A stretch of 64,000 nucleotides of DNA. It comes from an uncultured Eubacteriales bacterium (lineage in GTDB: Bacteria > Bacillota > Clostridia > Lachnospirales > Lachnospiraceae). The DNA lies in NCBI GenBank assembly GCA_900315015.1, contig OMXJ01000002.1, forward strand, positions 102,651-166,650, read 5' to 3'. The notes beneath the pieces are model-generated. The model saw only the letters and a program-made list of their open reading frames with translations, was not told where the DNA came from and ran no database searches. Below, piece by piece: positions 9,015 to 15,678 of this stretch. The translations under genes were made by a program, and so were the position numbers. Positions within the stretch are counted from its first letter, which is position 1, and every line of letters starts with the position of its first letter.

Positions 9015-9626
9015 TTAATTATTATCAGTAAGAAAATCAAACATACTGCTTTCATATGAAGGAATATCACCTGTCTGTCTTACATATGAAAGATCTGGTT
9101 CATCATAAAAAACAACCATGTTTTCACGTGGGTAAACCATACCAAGCTTTCCTACAGCATACTGATATATATAATTTAAATCAAAGCCGTCATTAAGCTG
9201 CTCTGCCTTATAATCATTAAGTTCGATAGCCTTAGCAAGTTTGCTCTCCGCTTTAGCTATCTGGAAATCAATTGTCTTTGCCTGCGCACATATGGAATAA
9301 TACTTGTAACCCACATAACCTAGTGCCATAACCATTACACATATTAAAGTCAGACCAAAAAATCCTATTCCAAGGCTTAAACTTGCCGTGTTGCGTGGTC
9401 TGATCTGATACTCCTCAGGATTTCTTACCTTCTTAACCTGCTTTTCAGTAATTCTCTTCTTTATTCTTCTAGAAGGAAGGTTTCTTTCTGGCACGGCAGC
9501 AGCATTCATACGGACTGTATTAGTCTTCTTTACTGTATTTCCAACTACTTCAACACCAGATGAAGAAGATCTTGATTCATACTTAGCTGGATTATATAGG
9601 TATGGGTTATTATCATAATTTCTCAT
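9015..9626 (-). CDS. ftsL: FtsL/DivIC-like divisome protein
   Basis: Small bitopic division protein. About 80 basic, polar residues at the N-terminus are followed by one membrane helix (about 83-108), then a short coiled-coil (DFQIAKAESKLAKAIELND) and an extracytoplasmic tail. This topology and the position between rsmH and the PBP gene match FtsL; sequence conservation in this family is poor, so the call depends on context. At 203 residues it is longer than a typical FtsL of about 120 because of the cytoplasmic extension. RBS GGAGGT is at good spacing. A 145-base gap separates it from the PBP gene. Confidence 0.75.
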   Translation of the reverse strand: MRNYDNNPYLYNPAKYESRSSSSGVEVVGNTVKKTNTVRMNAAAVPERNLPSRRIKKRITEKQVKKVRNPEEYQIRPRNTASLSLGIGFFGLTLICVMVMALGYVGYKYYSICAQAKTIDFQIAKAESKLAKAIELNDYKAEQLNDGFDLNYIYQYAVGKLGMVYPRENMVVFYDEPDLSYVRQTGDIPSYESSMFDFLTDNN

Positions 9627-9668
9627 TGCTGCACCTCCAAATATATTTTTTATTACTTTTTATACCAA

Positions 9669-10685
9669 TTACTTAAAATCAATTTCAAGACCATTATATT
9701 TTTGGTCATTTCTTTCAAAAACTCTTAATTTAGCACTCCTTGAACGGCTATTTTCCTGCATTTCCTCTTCGCTTGGAATAATGGGTTTTCTAGTTATCAC
9801 CTTTCCAAGAGATTTCCTTCCACATACGCACTGTGGCAGCTGCGGCGGGCAGATACAAGGATTTTCAGCTGTCCTGAAAGCATTTTTAACTATTCTGTCT
9901 TCTAGACTATGGAAGGTAATTATTGCAATTCGCCCTCCCGGCTTTAACGAGCCTATCATGGAAGATAGCGCATCCCTTAACACCCTTAGCTCTCCATTTA
10001 ATTCAATTCTAAGCGCCTGAAAGGTTCTTTTTGATGGATGGCCCTCCATTTTCTGAAATTTCATCGGAATTGAACTTCTTATGATATCATTCAATTCAAA
10101 AGTCGTTTCAATTCTCTTTTTGTTTCTAGCCTGAACTATATGCTTTGCGATGTTCTGTGCGAACCTGTCTTCTCCAAAATCCTTAATGACATGGAAAAGT
10201 TCTCTTTCAGAATACTCATTAACAATATCAGCCGCAGTTTTTTCTGCTCTCTCATCCATCCTCATATCGAGAGGTGCATCATGCATATAAGAAAAACCTC
10301 TTTCTGCATTATCAAGCTGATAAGATGAAACTCCAAGGTCTAACAATATGCCATCTACCGCTGAAATTCCTAGCTTTTCAAGAACACTTTTAAAATTAAC
10401 ATAATTTTCCCTAACAACGTCCACTCGTGCCTGAAACACAGATAGACGCTTTTTTGAAACCGAAATAGCTGCTTCGTCCTGGTCGATACCAATAAGATGA
10501 CCTTCACTACTAAGCTTTCTAGCAATGGCACTCGCATGCCCTGCTCCTCCTAACGTTCCGTCCATATATACCCCATCAGGCTTAATATTCAGATTTTCTA
10601 TCACCTGATCTAACATGATTGAAACATGATGAAATTCCTTTTCAGAAGCTGCATTCTGCATTGCTTCATTATTAACTTCCTGCAT
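9669..10685 (-). CDS. rsmH: 16S rRNA (cytosine-1402-N4) methyltransferase
   Basis: Methylates C1402 of 16S rRNA at the decoding site using S-adenosylmethionine. The family opening [13 protein letters not shown] appears after about 16 extra residues, followed by the SAM-binding [11 protein letters not shown], the [12 protein letters not shown] motif, and the C-terminal [13 protein letters not shown]. Length (338) is slightly above the usual 310 owing to the N-terminal extension; the start at 10685 is kept because GGGAG lies 7 bases before it. It follows mraZ after 23 bases and leads the rest of the division cluster. Confidence 0.95.
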   Translation of the reverse strand: MQEVNNEAMQNAASEKEFHHVSIMLDQVIENLNIKPDGVYMDGTLGGAGHASAIARKLSSEGHLIGIDQDEAAISVSKKRLSVFQARVDVVRENYVNFKSVLEKLGISAVDGILLDLGVSSYQLDNAERGFSYMHDAPLDMRMDERAEKTAADIVNEYSERELFHVIKDFGEDRFAQNIAKHIVQARNKKRIETTFELNDIIRSSIPMKFQKMEGHPSKRTFQALRIELNGELRVLRDALSSMIGSLKPGGRIAIITFHSLEDRIVKNAFRTAENPCICPPQLPQCVCGRKSLGKVITRKPIIPSEEEMQENSRSRSAKLRVFERNDQKYNGLEIDFK

Positions 10686-10708
10686 ACTGCGCTCCCTTCT
10701 TTCTTAGT

Positions 10709-11185
10709 TTATAATCTGATTCCAAATGAATTAGCAACTGCAAACGCATCCGGCTTGCCCATTGACTTTTCAAGAACGTAATTGTTAGCTTTGTCTGGAT
10801 TCCAGATTTCTATTCTATTACGATTACCAACTGAAAGCACGGTCTTTTCTATTCCGGCTTCTTCTTTCATTTCTGCTGGAACAAGGATTCTTCCCTGATT
10901 ATCCTGTTCTGCATTCTTTGCCATGAAATTTATTAAAAATTTGCTTTCTTCAAGCATCTGAACCTTTTCATTTTCTCCTGCTAAAGAAAGCTGATCTTGC
11001 TTCTCCTCGATTCTATCCATAAAATTATCAAATTCCTCTTGAGAATAAAGAAGAATACACCCTCTCTTATTATCAGGAACGAACACCACCTCGGTTCCAA
11101 GTCCTTCTCTGAACTTGGCAGGAATGATGATTCTGCCCTTGGCATCAATTCCATGTTCATATCTACCAGTAAATCTAGCCGCCAT
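10709..11185 (-). CDS. mraZ: Transcriptional regulator MraZ
   Basis: DNA-binding repressor of the division and wall cluster, made of two tandem AbrB-like (SpoVT/MraZ) domains. Both DxxGR signatures are visible: DAKGRIIIPAKFRE near residue 15 and DNQGRILVPAEMKE near residue 93. At 158 residues it is a little longer than the usual 143. RBS AAAGGAGAT precedes the start. It is the first gene of the cluster and has a 5' leader of about 225 bases carrying five 10-bp repeats just after a strong promoter, consistent with autoregulation as known for MraZ in E. coli and Mycoplasma. Confidence 0.95.
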   Translation of the reverse strand: MAARFTGRYEHGIDAKGRIIIPAKFREGLGTEVVFVPDNKRGCILLYSQEEFDNFMDRIEEKQDQLSLAGENEKVQMLEESKFLINFMAKNAEQDNQGRILVPAEMKEEAGIEKTVLSVGNRNRIEIWNPDKANNYVLEKSMGKPDAFAVANSFGIRL

Positions 11186-11367
11186 GCAGAATCATCTCCT
11201 TTCCGTGGTTTGTTGTTTTGCAGACTATATCTTAAAGAGGCATTTAAGTTGTCATCTGATCACTCAAAAACACACTATATTTTTCCAAATTGTTTGATTT
11301 TTCCACCTTAAAGCCGCATAAATAGCGCTATTTTAAAGGCTTTAGAGGGAGTTTATACTTTTTAGAC

Positions 11368-11446
11368 TTTGTCACACCCTTTCATTCCACCTCAAACATT
11401 TTCACTCCATTTCACTCATTATAAGTCAAAACAGTATCAAAGTCAA
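11368..11446 (-). promoter_or_regulatory. mraZ: mraZ promoter with five MraZ-type decamer repeats
   Basis: On the minus strand TTGACT (11446-11441) and TATAAT (11423-11418) are separated by exactly 17 bases. Directly after the -10, five consecutive 10-base units read GAGTGAAATG, GAGTGAAAAT, GTTTGAGGTG, GAATGAAAGG and GTGTGACAAA (11417 down to 11368). MraZ is known to bind short G-rich direct repeats spaced by one helical turn near its own promoter. That this array is its operator is an inference from position and spacing. Confidence 0.75.
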
Positions 11447-11568
11447 TAAGTTTTTTGATTTTTATACTACCATTTTGTACATTTTGCATATAAATTTTTA
11501 CAGTAATTTCAAGTCAATTATAAACACAATTTTACATTTTTAGATTTATTTTTACATTTTTAAAAACA

Positions 11569-11610
11569 AAAAAATGTACCCATGCAGCTTTTCACCGCAT
11601 AGGTACACAT
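11569..11610 (-). terminator. Intrinsic terminator after hslO
   Basis: On the minus strand TGTACC-T-ATGC pairs with GCAT-G-GGTACA around a short GC-containing loop, and the second arm runs into TTTTTTTG. It lies about 105 bases past the hslO stop. The intervening 11640-11730 is filled with degenerate TATCATTACT-type repeats. Confidence 0.75.
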
Positions 11611-11639
11611 TATCTTTCTATGTAATTATTATAAACATT

Positions 11640-11730
11640 CTATTAACTTTACTATTATCACTTATTATTACTTATCATTACATATCATCACTTATTATTT
11701 ATCATTACTTATCATTACTTCTCATTATCA
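11640..11730. repeat. Degenerate TATCATTACTTA-type repeat tract
   Basis: Low-complexity DNA made of imperfect copies of TTATCATTACTTATCATTAC, a mixture of 9- and 18-base steps. It overlaps the last few codons of hslO and fills most of the space up to its terminator. No coding potential is evident. It is one of several repeat tracts in this window that sit just after a minus-strand stop codon. Confidence 0.55.
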
Positions 11731-12611
11731 GGTGGCATCTTCTTAACAATTTCCTTAAGCTCATCAACTGATATCGTATAACTTCTTCCACAAAAATGAC
11801 ACTTTGCTTCAGCCGGAGTATTTTTGTAAATCATATCCTCAATGTCAGTTTTTGGAAGAGTCATAAGAACCTCTTTGGTCTTTTCATGACTGCAGGAACA
11901 TCTATAACCAGCCTCCACCTTATCATAGAAAATCGCACCATTATTATCACCAAGAATGCGCTTTATCATTTCCTCTGGTGTCAGTCCCTCAGAGAGCATC
12001 GCATCTACAGACCCTATCTTCTTGAGATTTTCCTCAAGCTTACTGATTACCTCTTCAGAAGCATTAGGAAGCATCTGAATGATAAAACCACCTGCTGACT
12101 TTACAGAATAATCCTCATTAAAAATCATACCAAGACCTACTGCTGAAGGTGTCTGTTCACTTTGAACAAAGTACCAGGTAAGATTCTTTGCCATACTTGT
12201 AGAAACAAAATCGCAGGTACCGACATATGGCTGCCCGGTTCCTTCATCCTTAATAACATTAAGATTTCCGCCAACAATTGCTAAAGACAGATCAACTCTT
12301 CCATCTGGGAGCTTCGGAAAACTTACCTTAGGATTTGCAGGTACGCCTCTTACTCCTCCCTTTGAATCTGCTGAAACTATAACCGCCTCAGCCGGGCCTT
12401 CGCAATTAATTCTCAGAGTAACTGAGTCCTTCTCATTTTTAAGCATATTTCCCATCATAATTCCCGCTGATAACATATCACTCATTATCATGGTAATTTC
12501 AGGGCTCGTTTCATGAAGCCTTCTCGCCTCTTCTACCGTTTCCGTTGAGGAAACAGCAAAAAATCTCACCTGATTATCATAAGCTATTCCTCTAACAACA
12601 TAATCTGACAT
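11715..12611 (-). CDS. hslO: Redox-regulated chaperone Hsp33
   Basis: Cytoplasmic holdase chaperone that is activated when its zinc-bound cysteines are oxidised. The 298-residue protein has the N-terminal domain beginning VVRGIAYDNQVRFFAVSST and the C-terminal zinc centre with both cysteine pairs, CSC (in YRCSCSHEK) and CxxC (AKCHFCGRS). Length is normal for the family. RBS GGGAG is present just upstream. A weak promoter-like pair TTGAAA/TAAAGT with 17-base spacing lies at 12689-12661. It stands alone between the division cluster and an unrelated plus-strand operon. Confidence 0.95.
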   Translation of the reverse strand: MSDYVVRGIAYDNQVRFFAVSSTETVEEARRLHETSPEITMIMSDMLSAGIMMGNMLKNEKDSVTLRINCEGPAEAVIVSADSKGGVRGVPANPKVSFPKLPDGRVDLSLAIVGGNLNVIKDEGTGQPYVGTCDFVSTSMAKNLTWYFVQSEQTPSAVGLGMIFNEDYSVKSAGGFIIQMLPNASEEVISKLEENLKKIGSVDAMLSEGLTPEEMIKRILGDNNGAIFYDKVEAGYRCSCSHEKTKEVLMTLPKTDIEDMIYKNTPAEAKCHFCGRSYTISVDELKEIVKKMPPDNEK

Positions 12612-12968
12612 TTATTTCTCCCTATCTATGCAAAATAATTTACAAAAAGTATTCTCCATTACTTTACTATGGATAAGGATTTTTTTCAAGTATATTTTTT
12701 TCCATCTTTAATAACACGATTTTCCAATTTTTATCAGGCAAAAGCTAAAACAATACGCGGGCAATAGCTTCTTTAGACCCAGCACACATTCTAACGACAT
12801 CACCATACCTAATACCATATAAGTTACTGAATGATAAATAAAAAGTGAATCGGTTGGAATTAGATATAAAAAAAATTTTTACTATACAAAATAGTAGATA
12901 TTTGTTATAATAAATGTGTTACATAAAAAAGATGCGAGTTATTTGTTCTATTACTTCAAGGGGGGAAT
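12612..12968. other. Intergenic region between divergent hslO and a membrane-protein operon
   Basis: AT-rich spacer of 357 bases. The hslO side has only a weak TTGAAA-17-TAAAGT pair. The right side holds an extended -10 (TGTTATAAT, ending 12911) that could serve the plus-strand operon, with a poor -35 (TATACA, 12883-12888). A short dyad ACTAT-ACAAA-ATAGT (12881-12895) overlaps that -35. Nothing coding is seen in 12700-12880. Confidence 0.4.
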
Positions 12969-13391
12969 ATGGACTTTTTTTTTATTTTTCTTCTGCTTAT
13001 GTCAGTTTTACCTATTGTTATAAGTATTGGAATATTGAAGTTGAATGTTTGGCTCACGATTAAAATAGAAAAACCGATTATAATTCAAGGTGATATTACT
13101 GATAATGAGAAATATATCAAAGCAGTAAATACCGTTACTAATGTTGTGTATAATATTATACTACTGTATTTTACTACTGCTGTAGGTAACTTAGTTGCCC
13201 TGGTGATCTACATATTATTGTCTGAGCTGATAATTATACCATTAGTTGAAACGTTTGCATATAAAAAAATGTCATCAAAACCGTTTGGTACTATATTAAA
13301 ATGCAGCTATAAAGCAAACCTTCTGTCGGCTTTGGCTGGTGTATTAATTGAAGCAGGCGTTTTCTTTATTATTTCTATATTGCCTATATAA
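12969..13391 (+). CDS. Hypothetical integral membrane protein (operon gene 1)
   Basis: Not recognised. The 140-residue protein appears to have four hydrophobic segments (about residues 3-22, 58-75, 77-95 and 117-138). The loop between the first two is charged (TIKIEKPIIIQGDITDNEKYIK), and the remaining soluble parts are short. GGGGG lies 6 bases before the ATG. It is the first of three closely spaced plus-strand genes with similar low GC, all predicted membrane proteins, lying between genes on the opposite strand. It has no visible catalytic motif. The operon could specify a small membrane complex, but no function can be assigned. Confidence 0.75.
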   Translation: MDFFFIFLLLMSVLPIVISIGILKLNVWLTIKIEKPIIIQGDITDNEKYIKAVNTVTNVVYNIILLYFTTAVGNLVALVIYILLSELIIIPLVETFAYKKMSSKPFGTILKCSYKANLLSALAGVLIEAGVFFIISILPI

Positions 13392-13437
13392 AATTGTAAC
13401 CAAGAACTATTAATTTGATAAGAAGGGATTGATAATT

Positions 13438-13692
13438 ATGCTTTTAGATGTAGGAATGGGAAATTTAGTTGTTCTCGGTGGGGAAATTGCAATTTTTCTC
13501 TTTGTTTATATAGGAATCATTTGGGTAGTTAAAAGCGTAATAGTAATTAAAGAAGAATTAGACATGAAAAAGAAAATAAATACTGATAAAAAAGACTCTG
13601 ATTCTATTATGCAAGATGAGCTTAATGTTAATGTGGGAAAAGTTGATAAGAATGAAATTAGGAGTGATTATGGCAATAAATATAAAGGATAA
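13438..13692 (+). CDS. Hypothetical small membrane protein (operon gene 2)
   Basis: Not recognised. An 84-residue protein with one N-terminal membrane helix (about residues 10-30, LVVLGGEIAIFLFVYIGIIW) followed by a hydrophilic tail rich in Lys, Asp and Asn. An in-frame TTG at 13429 would extend it by three residues, but AGAAGGG lies only one or two bases from that TTG and about 10 from the ATG at 13438, so the ATG is chosen. It lies 46 bases after gene 1 and overlaps gene 3 by 23 bases, which indicates a single transcription unit with coupled translation. Confidence 0.7.
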   Translation: MLLDVGMGNLVVLGGEIAIFLFVYIGIIWVVKSVIVIKEELDMKKKINTDKKDSDSIMQDELNVNVGKVDKNEIRSDYGNKYKG

Positions 13693-14479
13693 AGGTTATA
13701 GGCTTATTATTTTGCTTTTAGTTTTAATAGCAATCTGGTCACTGACCTTTATGAAAGGATATCCTGAGAAAAAGATAAATGTCATTACAGTATCTTCGAT
13801 TTCACCTTGTTGTGCGGCTCTAGTGTGTAGGGAGAATGTCGAAGTGCCGGATGAATTGAAGGATACTGGCACAGAAGATGAATATGTTAAAAGGTTGTTT
13901 AATAATTATATTCCTGAAAAGGGATATAAGGTACTTTTTGATTATATAAAGAGTGAAGAATCAGAGTATATAGAATATGATACAAGTTTTCTGAAAAATA
14001 ATGATTTTAAGGTATTGGTATTTTCTTATAAAAATGAAGATAATCCTGTTCTTTGTGAAACGTATTTTGTATCGAAATATGCAAGCTTGCCCGTATATAG
14101 TGACTTGGTTGAAGGAGATACTTTTTGGATAAGCTGGAATGCCGAACATAAAAATAGAAGTAAAATTAATTATGTGGATGGGATGTATAGGCGCATATTT
14201 CTAGAATATCCGAGTACTTTTAATATTTTATGGACTGCATTTAGTGATGAACTGTTAAAGACGGTCGTTTGGTTTACACTGCATATTGTATTGGTAGTGC
14301 ATTGGTTTAAAGGAAGGAAAGAACCATGGATTTTTACGGCTATTGTTTCCTTAGCTGGTTGCTGTAAATTAGAATCACTTGCGGTTGCAAAGGGTTGGAT
14401 AATTTATATATTAAGTGTTTTATTATATGTTCTGATTCTATCAATTGCTACATCGATTAGAAGATACATGAGCGAATGA
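13670..14479 (+). CDS. Hypothetical membrane protein with large external domain (operon gene 3)
   Basis: Not recognised. The start at 13670 is preferred over an upstream ATG at 13616 because AGGAG lies 5 bases before it, giving 269 residues. A signal-anchor helix (about 10-28, LIILLLVLIAIWSLTFM) leads into a polar domain of about 165 residues with a CC pair (ISPCCAALVC) and many acidic and aromatic residues. The C-terminus has two or three more hydrophobic segments (about 195-215, 218-235, 245-262). The arrangement suggests an extracytoplasmic domain held between membrane segments. It ends the three-gene operon. Confidence 0.75.
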   Translation: MAINIKDKGYRLIILLLVLIAIWSLTFMKGYPEKKINVITVSSISPCCAALVCRENVEVPDELKDTGTEDEYVKRLFNNYIPEKGYKVLFDYIKSEESEYIEYDTSFLKNNDFKVLVFSYKNEDNPVLCETYFVSKYASLPVYSDLVEGDTFWISWNAEHKNRSKINYVDGMYRRIFLEYPSTFNILWTAFSDELLKTVVWFTLHIVLVVHWFKGRKEPWIFTAIVSLAGCCKLESLAVAKGWIIYILSVLLYVLILSIATSIRRYMSE

Positions 14480-14847
14480 TATATAAACCATAGCTTTCCG
14501 TATCCTCATAAGCTATAGGCTTAATCTCTCCTTCATCAAAGCTCAAAAGCTCTCAGCCCTCAGAAAAAATCCCCACTGCGGACGGCTAAAGCCTCGTATC
14601 AGCCTTATGGCCTCGCAAAGCTCTGAATGAGAATCATAGGTTCACAAGTTCATTATGTCTTCTGTAGCCTTTGCATCGGAATAAGAAAATTTATTAATTT
14701 TTAAGTTAACAAGGTTAGCTAACGCAAGAATCCCCTTAAGTAGATTTTAGTCAGTTACCATATCTACTTAAGGGGAATCCTATTAAAATATCAGAATGCC
14801 TTATTTTTCTATTGTAAACTATCTTTAATACTATACTTTAAACCACT
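14480..14847. other. Intergenic region with a GC-richer structured segment and a strong hairpin
   Basis: No gene seen. Bases 14530-14640 are clearly GC-richer than their surroundings and contain short complementary runs such as GGCTAAAGCC and GGCCATAAGGCTG-type stems, read best on the minus strand. Bases 14731-14776 form a perfect 15-bp stem (TCCCCTTAAGTAGAT with its complement) around a 16-base loop. The hairpin has no T tract on either side. The first segment could be a dispersed repeat or a structured RNA; neither can be shown from one window. Confidence 0.45.
14731..14776. repeat. Perfect 15-bp inverted repeat
   Basis: Arms 14731-14745 and 14762-14776 are exactly complementary (TCCCCTTAAGTAGAT), with a 16-base loop. 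It lies between convergent genes, which fits a transcription barrier, but no T run follows either arm. It may alternatively be the end of a small mobile repeat. Confidence 0.7.
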
Positions 14848-15405
14848 TTACTTAGCTGTACTTTCCGCATCTATTTGAGCTACTGCTCCTCTGAGATCAG
14901 AACAGAACCAAGAATAAATCTCATCAGAATATCCATAAACGATGCCTGGTCTAACCGGATCAAGAATTCTCTTTATTTCTCCAAGAGCTTCACCTGCTGG
15001 TGTCTTCTTGGTAAAAGGACCTGTACTTTTTTCACAGATTAAGTGCTGCTCTCCACTCCTCTCCATTAAAAAAATCTGGTGACGTTTACCGGTAGGGATA
15101 AAATTCATACTTTCTTTAATAATTCTAGTGTAAGCCCACACAATATCTCTTACAGGAATTACGAAGAAAACATTAACACTAAAATAACATAGAGCTGTAG
15201 GAGTGACAACTGTCGTCTTTAATAAAATTTCGGCATTAGCTATCTCCTGATTCAATTGCTCTAGCTCTTCCTTACTAAAACGCTGCCATAATTCTACTGC
15301 CTCAGCATAACGCTTTTTATTAAAAAAGCCTTCTTTGATTTTTCCCATTTGCTTCGCCTTTTCCGCGATATTAGGATAGCGGCTGAGTTCTTCGTTCAGA
15401 TCCAT
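14848..15405 (-). CDS. Conserved hypothetical protein, possible PH-like domain (DUF6709 type)
   Basis: A 185-residue soluble protein with a helical, charged N-terminus (residues 1-60) and a central beta-rich part with VFFVIPVRDIVWAYTRI and GKRHQIFLMERSG. This pattern resembles bacterial PH-like domains annotated as DUF6709 in Lachnospiraceae; the assignment is tentative. There is no signal peptide, and the hydrophobic stretch at 70-85 is too weak for a sure membrane helix. GGAGGT precedes the start. A promoter TTGACA-17-TATAAA at 15492-15464 serves it. It appears monocistronic. Confidence 0.7.
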   Translation of the reverse strand: MDLNEELSRYPNIAEKAKQMGKIKEGFFNKKRYAEAVELWQRFSKEELEQLNQEIANAEILLKTTVVTPTALCYFSVNVFFVIPVRDIVWAYTRIIKESMNFIPTGKRHQIFLMERSGEQHLICEKSTGPFTKKTPAGEALGEIKRILDPVRPGIVYGYSDEIYSWFCSDLRGAVAQIDAESTAK

Positions 15406-15463
15406 AAAAATACCTCCATTAATTTTTATAAATACTTAAATTTTAAATATCTAAACTTATTAT

Positions 15464-15492
15464 TTTATACTATACGATTATAATTTTGTCAA
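15464..15492 (-). promoter_or_regulatory. Promoter of the PH-like hypothetical gene
   Basis: TTGACA (15492-15487), a 17-base spacer, then TATAAA (15469-15464) on the minus strand, about 60 bases before the start codon at 15405. It is divergent from the GH36 promoter 50 bases away. Confidence 0.65.
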
Positions 15493-15539
15493 TATCTTTT
15501 TTCGTAATATATGTATCAAATGATTATTTATTTTTGCAA

Positions 15540-15568
15540 TTTACAAATCAGCTTTATCCAATTATAAT
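15540..15568 (+). promoter_or_regulatory. Promoter of the GH36 alpha-galactosidase gene
   Basis: TTTACA (15540-15545), a 17-base spacer and TATAAT (15563-15568). Transcription would start near 15575, giving a leader of about 105 bases before the ATG at 15679. The leader holds a 23-codon open frame (15575-15646) and a hairpin described in the findings. Confidence 0.65.
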
Positions 15569-15678
15569 ATAAGCATGGAAATCTTAGATAATCTTAACTT
15601 TACTTTATCTTTATTTATCCACATAATTCTACGAAAGGAAAGATAGATATCCCCGTAACGGACTTCTATCCACAATTT

